A stretch of 64,000 bases of DNA from Paracoccaceae bacterium (lineage in GTDB: Bacteria; Pseudomonadota; Alphaproteobacteria; Rhodobacterales; Rhodobacteraceae). Below the pieces are notes generated by a model, which worked only from the letters and a program-made list of their open reading frames with translations, was not told the origin of the DNA and did no database searches. The stretch is taken from positions 682,001 to 746,000 of the forward strand of contig OY282431.1 in NCBI GenBank assembly GCA_958296035.1, read 5' to 3'. A program made the position numbers and the translations under genes. This document shows positions 55,297 through 64,000 of the stretch, piece by piece; positions within the stretch are counted from its first letter, which is position 1; every line of letters starts with the position of its first letter.

Positions 55297-56409
55297 ACCC
55301 GAATTATGGATAAGCGGGTCTATTTTTCACCTTGATGCCCGATGTGCGCAAACAGCAGGTGACCAGACTGGACAGCGCAGGTGGCATGGCATGGCCCACT
55401 TGGCGACGTCGGCTGTGTTGGCGATTGTGGAGTGGAAAGACCGGTCGTCTTCATGGCGAGACCTGGTTTGCCCAGCGTATAGGCGACCAGGCAGGACAGG
55501 ATGTGGAGAAAGGCATTGTCGACTGAACGGTGCCTTGTATGCTCAAGTTCCATATCTCGCTTCAATGTGCCGAACAGGGTCTCGATGGTGAAGCGTTGGC
55601 GCAGCAGCATCTTGTCGGCAATGGGCATGAGATAATTGCGCCTATTGATGCGAATACGAGTCAGCAACTGCAACCCGCGTCGCCACAGCCGGTCGAAGCG
55701 CGCCTTGGAGATATAGCCCTTGTCACCAGGGATCCTGCCCTGGAGCCCGACCGTCAGTGCCTCCAGCGGCACCCGGTCATCGGTATTGCCGGGTGAGAAC
55801 TGCACAGCCATCAACTGGCCCTTGCTGTTGATGACCACATGCATCTTGAAGCCGTAGAACCACCCCATTGCGGTTCGCCCACGGGCGGCAAGCCCCTTGA
55901 ACACCCGATGACGCGAGCTGCGGGCGTTGTGGCAGACCGCTAGCCTGGTGCTGTCGATGATATACAGGCCGGTCTTTTCGCTGCCTTGGCACAGGTGGTG
56001 GAGCAGCAGCATGTAGGGCGGCAGCAATCTTGGCATCAGGGCTACAAAGCGTCCATAGGAAGGGAGGTCGCCGAAGCAGTCGCGGTAATAGCCCTCTATG
56101 GCATGAAGCCAGAAGCGTTTGAAGTTGCGGTAGGGTGACAGGTGGAACAGGGTCATGATGAACATCATCTCGCCCAGTGTGAGCTTGGTCTTGCGGATGC
56201 GTTTTCGTGTGGTAGGGACGAGGCGATGTCTTTCCCATGCCTCGCAGAGGCAGCCAAAATCGTAGAGACAACAGAAGAGCGCTATGGTAGATGTGTTCAT
56301 GGGAGGGATCCTCTGGATTGTTGTTGTGAACAACCCATAGAATCAGACTTTATGGGAAAAGGGAATCCCTCCTACCCAAGAATCGACCCCCCTTATCCAG
56401 AATCGGGGT
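55297..56409. mobile_element. IS982-family insertion sequence, 1113 bp
   Basis: Imperfect inverted ends (ACCCGAATTATGGATAAG at 55297, ACCCCGATTCTGGATAAG reading in from 56409) flanked by a 7-bp duplication TATTGCA (55290-55296 and 56410-56416). When removed, the flanks restore the distal end of element B in register with element A. Confidence 0.92.
55320..56300 (-). CDS. IS982-family transposase
   Basis: 326 residues from ATG 56300, with AGAGGA about 8 bp upstream; an ATG at 56333 is also in frame. N-terminal RLVPTTRKRIRKTKLTLGEM, then the DDE core: Asp in LYIIDSTRLAVCHN, Asp in GDKGYISK, Glu in FTIETLFGTLKRDM, and the typical HRVFKGLAARGRTAMGWFYG. The frame is intact and possibly active. 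Confidence 0.94.
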   Translation of the reverse strand: MNTSTIALFCCLYDFGCLCEAWERHRLVPTTRKRIRKTKLTLGEMMFIMTLFHLSPYRNFKRFWLHAIEGYYRDCFGDLPSYGRFVALMPRLLPPYMLLLHHLCQGSEKTGLYIIDSTRLAVCHNARSSRHRVFKGLAARGRTAMGWFYGFKMHVVINSKGQLMAVQFSPGNTDDRVPLEALTVGLQGRIPGDKGYISKARFDRLWRRGLQLLTRIRINRRNYLMPIADKMLLRQRFTIETLFGTLKRDMELEHTRHRSVDNAFLHILSCLVAYTLGKPGLAMKTTGLSTPQSPTQPTSPSGPCHATCAVQSGHLLFAHIGHQGEK

Positions 56410-57003
56410 TATTGCAGTAATTTCATTTTCAATGCTGTTGCAGCATCATGATGACGGCAATTGCATTGAATTCAGTGGCGGCGGGCCATTGACTGACGTT
56501 TTTGCATTTTGAATGTAGATTTGCCCACTTGTTGCACGAATATCCTGGCAGGGAGGCATGCCTGGCTGCACCGTCCTGGAAAGGCGACAGTGGCGAACAG
56601 CCTGGCGGTCGCTGTCCAGTCAGGAGGGTATTGTGGGTCAATCGGGAGCCAACAGTTGCTCGGCGGTCATGACCAGGATGCCGAACTTGCGGTGGCATGA
56701 CCGCGGACCCTGAGTTGCGCTAGCAGCGCCTTGTTGGTGCGTGGATTGACAGCAAAGATCGGGACATGGCCCGATGACCGGCTGTGTTACGCAATGGCCT
56801 TGAGGAAGCAGAGTCGAAAGGCATCAACAGCATTGAGTTAAACACCGATCAGCCCGCTTTCCTACAGCGCTGCCGGTAGATTGCAGTATCGACCGGCGGC
56901 GATTGTCAGGGTTCGAAACGGGCCGCAGCGTCCATCTCGTGCCGCCTGGCGCGGGTCACTGGCCGCTTGTGCGGCCCGAGAGACACCAAATCGACTTGCC
57001 GGG
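56410..57003. other. Non-coding distal part of element B
   Basis: About 590 bp that match the non-coding part of element A (24540-25090) in inverse orientation with scattered differences. Short conserved patches exist, for example one that could encode VPIFAVNPRTNKALLAQLR on the minus strand, but no complete gene. Possibly eroded coding DNA of the ancestral element. Confidence 0.5.
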
Positions 57004-57372
57004 TCACATGTTGCGGGGCAGTCGCTCGTTCAAGATTGCCTCTATGCGGGCGAGCGAGGCGCGATTGTCGGATACCTGCGCCCGGACAGTACCAATCTCG
57101 ACGCGCAGTTCATCGCGGACAGTACCGATCTCGGTACGCAGTTCATCGCGGACAGAGCCAATCTCATTATAGAGGAAAGCGGACGCGGCGACCCCCAGCG
57201 CGGTCAGCCCGCCAATAATCCACATGAGTGTAGCCTTGTCGAATCCCCGCTCGGCCTGTGACCAGGCCGCGTTGATGCGTTTCTCAAGCCAAACAACCTG
57301 TTCTGGCGTGAAGGCGTCTTTTGCAGTTGCAGATTGCATCGGGTGGCTGCCTGAATGTCCGAGCGATGTCAC
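57004..57372 (-). CDS. Membrane-anchored coiled-coil protein, array copy 1 (distal)
   Basis: 122 residues from GTG 57372 (ATG 57339 also possible). Soluble N-terminal part FTPEQVVWLEKRINAAW, one transmembrane helix IIGGLTALGVAASAFLY, then two DELR-type 11-residue units and the tail RASLARIEAILNERLP. Unknown family. Ends in the last hairpin of the array. Confidence 0.72.
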   Translation of the reverse strand: MTSLGHSGSHPMQSATAKDAFTPEQVVWLEKRINAAWSQAERGFDKATLMWIIGGLTALGVAASAFLYNEIGSVRDELRTEIGTVRDELRVEIGTVRAQVSDNRASLARIEAILNERLPRNM

Positions 57373-57471
57373 AGAAGATAAGATCTCGTGGCCGCCAAGT
57401 CAATCGCCAACGACGGGCGCGGGTTACTGGCCGCTTGTGCGGCCCCAGAGATACCAAATCGACTTGCCGGG

Positions 57472-57840
57472 TCACATGTTGCGGGGCAGTCGCTCGTTCA
57501 AGATCGCCTCTATGCGGGCGAGCGAGGCGCGATTGTCGGATACCTGCGCCCGGACAGTACCGATCTCGACGCGCAGTTCATCGCGGACAGTACCGATCTC
57601 GGTACGCAGTTCATCGCGGACAGAGCCAATCTCATTATAGAGGAAAGCGGACGCGGCGACCCCCAGCGCGGTCAGCCCGCCAATAATCCACATGAGTGTA
57701 GCCTTGTCGAATCCCCGCTCGGCCTGTGACCAGGCCGCGTTGATGCGTTTCTCAAGCCAAACAACCTGTTCTGGCGTGAAGGCGTCTTTTGCAGTTGCAG
57801 ATTGCATCGGGTGGCTGCCTGAATGTCCGAGCGATGTCAC
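57472..57840 (-). CDS. Membrane-anchored coiled-coil protein, array copy 2
   Basis: 122 residues, the same protein as copy 1 as far as can be read, with two DELR units. Near-identity of gene and spacer points to recent duplication or gene conversion. Confidence 0.72.
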   Translation of the reverse strand: MTSLGHSGSHPMQSATAKDAFTPEQVVWLEKRINAAWSQAERGFDKATLMWIIGGLTALGVAASAFLYNEIGSVRDELRTEIGTVRDELRVEIGTVRAQVSDNRASLARIEAILNERLPRNM

Positions 57841-57939
57841 AGAAGATAAGATCTCGTGGCCGCCAAGTCAATCGCCAACGACGGGCGCGGGTTACTGGCC
57901 GCTTGTGCGGCCCCAGAGATACCAAATCGACTTGCCGGG

Positions 57940-58341
57940 TCACTCGTTGCGGGGCAGTCGCTCGTTCAAGATCGCCTCTATGCGGGCGAGCGAGGCGCGA
58001 TTGTCGGATACCTGCGTCCGGACAGTACCGATCTCGACGCGCAGTTCATCGCGGACAGTACCGATCTCGGCGCGCAGTTCATCGCGGACAGTACCGATCT
58101 CGGTACGCAGTTCATCGCGGACAGAGCCAATCTCATTATAGAGGAAAGCGGACGCGGCGACCCCCAGCGCGGTCAGCCCGCCAATAATCCACATGAGTGT
58201 AGCCTTGTCGAATCCCCGCTCGGCCTGTGACCAGGCCGCGTTGATGCGTTTCTCAAGCCAAACAACCTGTTCTGGCGTGAAGGCGTCTTTTGCAGTTGCA
58301 GATTGCATCGGGTGGCTGCCTGAATGTCCGAGCGATGTCAC
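57940..58341 (-). CDS. Membrane-anchored coiled-coil protein, array copy 3 (longest tail)
   Basis: 133 residues. Three exact-length 33-bp modules at 58021-58053, 58054-58086 and 58087-58119 encode three DELR units, one more than copies 1 and 2. The C-terminus is PRNE instead of PRNM. Confidence 0.72.
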   Translation of the reverse strand: MTSLGHSGSHPMQSATAKDAFTPEQVVWLEKRINAAWSQAERGFDKATLMWIIGGLTALGVAASAFLYNEIGSVRDELRTEIGTVRDELRAEIGTVRDELRVEIGTVRTQVSDNRASLARIEAILNERLPRNE

Positions 58342-58440
58342 AGAAGATAAGATCTCGTGGCCGCCAAGTCAATCGCCAACGACGGGCGCGGGTTACTGGC
58401 CGCTTGTGCGGCCCCAGAGATACCAAATCGACTTGCCGGG

Positions 58441-58830
58441 TCACTCGTTGCGGGGCAGTCGCTCGTTCAAGATCGCCTCTATGCGGGCGAGCGAGGCGCG
58501 ATTGTCGGATACCTGCGCCCGGACAGTACCAATCTCGACGCGCAGTTCATCGCGGACAGTACCGATCTCGGCCCGGACAGTACCGATCTCGGCGCGCAGT
58601 TCATCGCGGACAGAGCCAATCTCATTATAGAGGAAAGCGGACGCGGCGACCCCCAGCGCGGTCAGCCCGCCAATAATCCACATGAGTGTAGCCTTGTCGA
58701 ATCCCCGCTCGGCCTGTGACCAGGCCGCGTTGATGCGTTTCTCAAGCCAAACAACCTGTTCTGGCGTGAAGGCGTCTTTTGCAGTTGCAGATTGCATCGG
58801 GTGGCTGCCTGAATGTCCGAGCGATGTCAC
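58441..58830 (-). CDS. Membrane-anchored coiled-coil protein, array copy 4 (irregular tail)
   Basis: 129 residues. Two DELR units plus a partial 7-residue unit (AEIGTVR), which breaks the 11-residue register and gives a heptad-sized step. Otherwise as copies 1-3. Confidence 0.72.
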   Translation of the reverse strand: MTSLGHSGSHPMQSATAKDAFTPEQVVWLEKRINAAWSQAERGFDKATLMWIIGGLTALGVAASAFLYNEIGSVRDELRAEIGTVRAEIGTVRDELRVEIGTVRAQVSDNRASLARIEAILNERLPRNE

Positions 58831-58929
58831 AGAAGATAAGATCTCGTGGCCGCCAAGTCAATCGCCAACGACGGGCGCGGGTTACTGGCCGCTTGTGCGG
58901 CCCCAGAGATACCAAATCGACTTACCGGG

Positions 58930-59265
58930 TCACTCGTTGCGGGGCAGTCGCTCGTTCAAGATCGCCTCTATGCGGGCGAGCGAGGCGCGATTGTCGGATA
59001 CCTGCGCCCGGACAGTACCAATCTCGGCGCGCAGTTCATCCTGGACAGAACCGATCTCATTGTAGAGGATGGCGGACACGGCGACCCCCAGCGCGGTCAG
59101 CCCGCCAATAATCCACATGAGCGTAGCCTTGTCGAATCCCCGCTCGGCCTGTGACCAGGCCGCGTTGATGCGTTTCTCAAGCCAAACAACCTGTTCTGGC
59201 GTGAAGGCGTCTCCTGGAGTTGCAGATTGCATCGGGTGGCTGCCTGAATGTCCGAGCGATGTCAC
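58930..59265 (-). CDS. Membrane-anchored coiled-coil protein, array copy 5 (promoter-proximal)
   Basis: 111 residues, a single DELR unit. Small differences from the others (SATPGDAFTPEQ, AVSAILY, SVQDELR) are largely shared with the element A gene, so this is probably the least altered member. First gene after the conserved leader and palindrome. Confidence 0.72.
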   Translation of the reverse strand: MTSLGHSGSHPMQSATPGDAFTPEQVVWLEKRINAAWSQAERGFDKATLMWIIGGLTALGVAVSAILYNEIGSVQDELRAEIGTVRAQVSDNRASLARIEAILNERLPRNE

Positions 59266-59338
59266 AGAAGACAGGACCTCGTGGCCGCCAGGTCAATCGC
59301 CAACAAGGCGCGCGGATCGTGCCGGAATTGCGGTCAGC

Positions 59339-59354
59339 ACACAGGACCCTGTGT
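59339..59354. promoter_or_regulatory. Conserved palindrome upstream of the array (element B)
   Basis: ACACAGG-AC-CCTGTGT, the same site as 24112-24127 read from the other strand, 73 bp before the first array gene. Candidate operator or structured leader. Confidence 0.4.
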
Positions 59355-59733
59355 CTCCGGACTTATGATCCGTGTTCCTCCGTCTGTGGACCATTAGCAT
59401 ATACCTACGTACCAGAGACCAGAGCAACGATCCCTGGCCCTCTGAGCCTCACAAGAGCAATGATAATCAGGCAAGAACCCCCTGATCATACGGGTTTTGC
59501 AAGAGGCTCAACCAAGCCTACGGTATTGGGCACGCGATGCTTGAATTCCGAAGTTTTGCCTTATGCGATCCCTTCTCCAAGAAATTAAGGAAAGGATTCT
59601 TGAGTGACAATGCCCATTGTCGGATGCCTCGCCATTCACGCTAACCCGGCGCAGTTTTGTAGTCGCGACCAGGTTTAACTCAAGCCAAGGCGCCAGGATT
59701 CGCGTTTTGGGCACGGGTCCTGGAGATCCGTAG

Positions 59734-60153
59734 GGTCAGGTCGATGCACTATGGCTGGACCCGACAAGCTTTGCTCCTGGTCAGTCTGAATGGTGGTACT
59801 CCGATGGCCATCTTTCCAACGGTGTAACCCCTGTTGCATCCTGGCATTTGGAGATTGATGCACAGAGTAACGATCTACCCTTCATCACCGTCAAGTTTGC
59901 CGCAAGGGATAGGGCGATTCAGCACCGCAAGGTCCGCTTCGAGGCTTCAGAATCGAAGTTCGGTGGGGAATTCTGCGATGTCTCAGTTGGAAAACACTTC
60001 ATTCGCTCGGATGGCGGACTGAATCACATTTGGCTTTTTCGATCCAGACAAAATGACGGCCTTGGTCACCACCAAATGCTCGAACGCAAGGTGCATAGTT
60101 ACAGTCTTGGTCCGGACGACGGCAGAAATTCACCGGGACCCTGCTTCCATTAG
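59734..60153 (+). pseudogene. Lipocalin/CrtC-like fragment without a start codon
   Basis: An open frame follows a TAG at 59731 and has no good start. It contains SEWWYSDGHLSNGVTPVASW, which resembles the N-terminal lipocalin-type domain of hydroxyneurosporene synthase (CrtC/AttH) proteins (EWWYFDGHL), followed by a beta-rich stretch. The C-terminal half with its DHNWG-like motif is not found. Probably a remnant; the assignment rests on one motif. Confidence 0.35.
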
Positions 60154-60865
60154 GTCTGGGTAGTGCTCAAAGTCACATTGACTATTGACTCTACTGTGCA
60201 TGAGGTTGCCGGTTCGGGATATCACGACCACACCGAGTAACGCGCCAATGTCCGTGCTGGTCAAGGATTGGCACCAGGCGCCAGGTGAGACCGGAGAATA
60301 ACATACAATTGCAGCTTCTGTGTGCTCCAACAACTGAATTGAATTGCAAAACGATTTCGTTGCGAGCAAGTCAGGCGTACAGGTGGCCGCGTCAAGCCTG
60401 GCTGTTGGAATTGCCAATTTGGAAACTGCGGCTCAACCAAGTACCGGGTCAATGCATCGGCAGTGGCATTGGGCACCCGGTGGATAGTAAAGGAACCGTG
60501 AACTTTGCGGGTGGCAAGGCAAGCGCATCCCTCATCTGCGATGCCGACGCCAAGTGCGATTGGTGGTACACTCGCTTCGACTCTGCACCCGAGATCGATA
60601 TTGCCAGAAAGACAGGCACGATGTGGAGTCTGGACACGCAGTTCTTGGGCACATGGATTTTCGAGGTCAGCAGGCCTCCGGGTCACACTCGAGAGCTTCG
60701 CATTGGCGGAGGCCGGCAAGGCTCTGCCAATTCAGGTCTGACGGATAGTCGACACGGTAAGTGGCACGAATAGGTTAAATCGGGCTCGGCGTAGGGAGTG
60801 TGCTGCATGTCGCCTCCTTCATGCAAGATGTTTGGCTCCAGCCAGATCGGTGCAACAGTCACACC
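60154..60865. other. Decayed or non-coding region before IS630
   Basis: About 710 bp with open stretches on both strands (for example 60285-60773 plus) but no motif I can place. The region may hold further decayed parts of the gene at 59734. Confidence 0.35.
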
Positions 60866-60904
60866 TAGTGTCACGTCACAGTGATTATGACGGTTTGAAA
60901 CATA

Positions 60905-61189
60905 TCATTTCAGTACCGGGAGATCATCAGGATCAACGAGGACCCTGATGCTCCGGGCTTTCCCAGGGATCCGTTCGATAAGCCCGGCACGGTCGAGATT
61001 GAGAACCATCTGGTGGACACTCGGCGGGGTGACCTGGAAGTGTCTCTTCATATCAGCCTCGGCCGGCGCTCGCCCGAACATCTTCGTATAGGCATGGATG
61101 AAGGCCAGATACTGGCCCTGCTTTACAGTGAACCCTGTAGTTGGCGACTGGCAATTGTCGTTTGATTGATTCATCAGAGCATCCAACAA
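60905..61189 (-). CDS. LexA/MarR-like winged-helix protein carried by the IS630 element
   Basis: 94 residues from ATG 61189, or 89 from ATG 61174. Contains KQGQYLAFIHAYTKMFGRAP, EADMKRHFQVTPPSVHQMVL and NLDRAGLIERIPGKARSIRV, the winged helix-turn-helix seen in the LexA N-terminus, but no peptidase domain. It lies inside the terminal repeats and overlaps the transposase promoter region, so it may repress transposition (inference). Confidence 0.8.
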   Translation of the reverse strand: MLDALMNQSNDNCQSPTTGFTVKQGQYLAFIHAYTKMFGRAPAEADMKRHFQVTPPSVHQMVLNLDRAGLIERIPGKARSIRVLVDPDDLPVLK

Positions 61190-61203
61190 AAATGGAGGCA
61201 GAT

Positions 61204-62352
<1,149 letters not shown>

Positions 62353-62632
62353 CGTGACACTAGCCAGATGCGACCAGTGATCCCCAGGGTACACGATCTC
62401 TTGTGTACCTTCGGGTACAATAGGTATGCGGAAGAGATTGCCGTCAATGTTGGGCTGAGTCGGCCGAGCATATATGCAAGGCGTGTCTTCCGGAATCCAC
62501 ATGCAAACGGGACAAATGCCCAAGGCTCGGGCAGACAGCATTAAAGCCGCGAAAACGCCATAGATGAGTCACAGCCTCGATTCGCATCCTGGGATGCTTT
62601 GGGACGAGTTATCGCCAAACGACGGTAAGAGG

Positions 62633-63421
62633 CTAAATGTTGTCGCTTTGAGGCAGGCCCAGCACGTGATAACCGCCGTCCACCACTATGATTTCTCCGG
62701 TCGTGCACTTGCCGTGTTCCGAAGCCAGATAGACAGCTGTACCGCCAATGGCTTCCAGCGTCGGATTCGAGCGCAGGGGAGAATTGGCTTGCATGTGGCG
62801 AAATGTCTTTCTTGCCCCGCCAATGGCGGCGCCTGCCAGTGTCCGCATTGGCCCCGGACTGATGGCGTTCACCCGGATTCCTTCAGGACCAAGGTCGTTG
62901 GCCAGATACCTGACCGATGCTTCAAGTGCTGCCTTTGCAACGCCCATGACATTGTAGAATGGTGTGACACGGTTGGAACCCTGGAAGGTCACGGTCAGCA
63001 GCGTGCCTCCATCTGTCATCAGAGCATGGGATCTTCGGGCCAGCTCAATGAATGAATAGCAGGAAATGGAGAGCGAGTTGTTGAAGTTATCGTGGCTCGT
63101 ATTGATAAATCGTCCTGTCAACTCGTGACGGTCCGAGTAGGCGACGGCATGAACCATGAAGTCGAGCTTGCCCCATTTGTCGGCAATTTGTGCAAAGGCG
63201 CGGTCAAGTGAATCACTGTCCATAACGTCGGCGCGAGCCACAATCGGTGAGCCAAGCCTTCTTGACAGAGGCAGAACACGCTTGGCCAAGTTCTCTGTCT
63301 GATACGTAACCGCCACAACAGCACCATGCTCGTGCATCGCATTGGCAATTCCCCAGGCAATCGATCTCTCGTTGGCGATACCAACGACTAGCCCTCGTTG
63401 CCCTGCTAGCAGTTCTGACAT
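62633..63421 (-). CDS. fabI: Enoyl-[acyl-carrier-protein] reductase (NADH)
   Basis: 262 residues. SDR-like fold with the FabI pattern: GLVVGIANERSIAWGIANAM, VHAVAYSDRHELTGRF, and the active-site pair in FYNVMGVAKAALEASVRYLA (Tyr-x6-Lys), then GIRVNAISPGPMRTLA. Last step of the fatty-acid elongation cycle. Starts 5 bp after the fabB stop, as in fabA-fabB-fabI operons. Confidence 0.95.
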   Translation of the reverse strand: MSELLAGQRGLVVGIANERSIAWGIANAMHEHGAVVAVTYQTENLAKRVLPLSRRLGSPIVARADVMDSDSLDRAFAQIADKWGKLDFMVHAVAYSDRHELTGRFINTSHDNFNNSLSISCYSFIELARRSHALMTDGGTLLTVTFQGSNRVTPFYNVMGVAKAALEASVRYLANDLGPEGIRVNAISPGPMRTLAGAAIGGARKTFRHMQANSPLRSNPTLEAIGGTAVYLASEHGKCTTGEIIVVDGGYHVLGLPQSDNI

Positions 63422-63426
63422 TGAGG

Positions 63427-64000
63427 CTAACCTGTGTGCCTGCTCAGCGCCAAGGTGGCGTTTGTTCCCCCAAAACCAAAACTGTTGGAAAGTACGGTAT
63501 CGATATCAACGTCTTCGATGAGTGCAGTCGCAATTTCCCCTGGCTCGATGTCCGGATCAAGGTTGGTGACATTTGCCGAAGCTGAGATGAATCTCCCTTC
63601 CATCATGAGCAGTGAATAAATGGCCTCGTGAACGCCAGTTGCGCCCAGACTGTGTCCCGTCAATGACTTTGTCGAGCTGATCGGAGGCTGCCGAGTGTCG
63701 GCAAACACTCTTCTTACAGCCTGAACCTCGGAGACATCCCCAACAGGTGTCGAAGTACCATGTGCATTGATATAGTCGACCGTCCTGTCGCCCAGATCAG
63801 CCATGGCGAGACGCATCGCTCTTTCGCCGCCCTCACCCGAAGGAGCAACCATATCAAAACCGTCCGAGGTGGCACCATAGCCGGTGACTTCGGCATATAT
63901 CCGGCTGCCTCTGGCAAGCGCATGGTCCAATTCCTCAAGCACCACCACGCCGCCACCGCCGGCAATGACAAATCCATCCCTGGTGGCATCGAAGGGCCTG
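63427..64000 (-). CDS. fabB: Beta-ketoacyl-ACP synthase I, C-terminal part, cut by window edge
   Basis: About 190 residues to the stop at 63427; the gene runs past the window end. Reading in from 64000: [20 protein letters not shown], then the catalytic His in [11 protein letters not shown], Lys and His in [13 protein letters not shown], and the terminal [16 protein letters not shown]. Condensing enzyme for unsaturated and saturated fatty-acid elongation. The active-site Cys lies outside the window. Confidence 0.93.
   Translation of the reverse strand, partial: RPFDATRDGFVIAGGGGVVVLEELDHALARGSRIYAEVTGYGATSDGFDMVAPSGEGGERAMRLAMADLGDRTVDYINAHGTSTPVGDVSEVQAVRRVFADTRQPPISSTKSLTGHSLGATGVHEAIYSLLMMEGRFISASANVTNLDPDIEPGEIATALIEDVDIDTVLSNSFGFGGTNATLALSRHTG

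Larger units (their letters stand above)
56961..59265 (-). repeat. Tandem array of five coiled-coil genes with 99-bp spacers
   Basis: Five gene copies of 336-402 bp separated by exactly 99 bp. Each gene is followed by the hairpin GGCCGC-TTGT-GCGGCC (56961, 57429, 57897, 58398, 58887). Units 1-4 are nearly identical over gene and spacer; unit 5, first in transcription order, is closer to the single gene of element A (CTCCTGGAG leader variant). Within the genes a 33-bp module is repeated one to three times. Confidence 0.9.
55274..59509 (-). repeat. Element B: expanded inverted copy of element A, with IS982 and a five-gene array
   Basis: Bounded by GAGCCTCTTGCAAA at 55274 and its inverse ending at 59509. 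In reverse orientation it matches element A over the leader (59266-59509 with 23957-24200), the coiled-coil gene, and the distal non-coding part (56410-56860 with about 24560-25090). An IS982 copy lies near its distal end and the gene is present five times in tandem. The elements A and B face each other across 30 kb. Confidence 0.75.

Noticed and set aside
58021-58119. 33-bp repeats considered as a CRISPR array
   Set aside because: The units are contiguous without spacers, lie in frame inside a gene, and no cas genes are present.

Overview
The window looks like a piece of an alphaproteobacterial chromosome. Evidence: the housekeeping genes and their order (lpoA-like / rsmI / gshB; coaBC / dut / membrane-anchored moeB; fabB / fabI), a trpS followed by a rhomboid-like membrane protein, TRAP and sugar ABC transporters, and GC-rich codon use. 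The exact order (Rhodobacterales or Rhodospirillales-like) cannot be fixed from sequence alone. Many insertion sequences and decayed genes suggest a genome in flux, possibly a marine or host-associated lineage (inference).

Layout. 1-5.8 kb: minus-strand operon for a small membrane protein, a TRAP transporter (DctP-DctQ-DctM), a histidinol-dehydrogenase homologue, an SDR and a zinc alcohol dehydrogenase (cut by the window edge). This set matches the roseobacter hpsKLM-hpsN-hpsO-hpsP cluster for 2,3-dihydroxypropane-1-sulfonate. 6.0-12.5 kb: three nested insertion sequences. An old 1.46-kb IS with 9-bp target duplication was hit by an IS66 element (8-bp duplication) and by an ISAs1-type element whose transposase carries a DruA-like (DUF4338) N-terminus (10-bp duplication). 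Removing them places the lacI-type gene at 12.7 kb directly divergent from the TRAP operon, about 0.4 kb from a perfect LacI-type palindrome. 13.9-19.1 kb: remnants of a LysR regulator, a biotin carboxylase, a pxpC-like carboxyltransferase, a peptide-type binding protein and an ImmA/IrrE-type regulator, with one intact class IV aminotransferase. 19.6-23.4 kb: PhyH dioxygenase, SDR, trpS, rhomboid-like protein.

24-33 kb: one copy (A) of an inverted-repeat-bounded element has landed in a DUF4917 gene. It is followed by a FadR-type regulator with an operator overlapping its start codon, and a sugar operon: periplasmic binding protein, ATPase, permease, gluconate-dehydrogenase-like small subunit, GMC oxidoreductase, enolase-superfamily enzyme. 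33-48 kb is mostly core: murJ, lpoA-like, rsmI, gshB, a cobU/phosphatase pair, VOC protein, coaBC, dut, moeB-like, a D-2-hydroxyacid dehydrogenase, M3 peptidase. 47.8-55 kb: dimethylglycine-dehydrogenase-like flavoprotein, ketopantoate-reductase-like gene coupled to a DUF1907 protein, HAD plus alpha/beta hydrolase pair, VOC protein.

55.3-59.5 kb: a second, inverted and expanded copy (B) of the element. It holds an IS982 insertion and five tandem, nearly identical genes for a small one-helix membrane protein with a coiled-coil tail. The tail length varies by whole 33-bp (11-residue) modules. This array is the most unusual feature seen. 59.7-62.4 kb: a decayed lipocalin/CrtC-like fragment and an IS630-type element carrying its own winged-helix gene. 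The window ends in fabI and a partial fabB. No tRNA, rRNA or CRISPR array was recognised.
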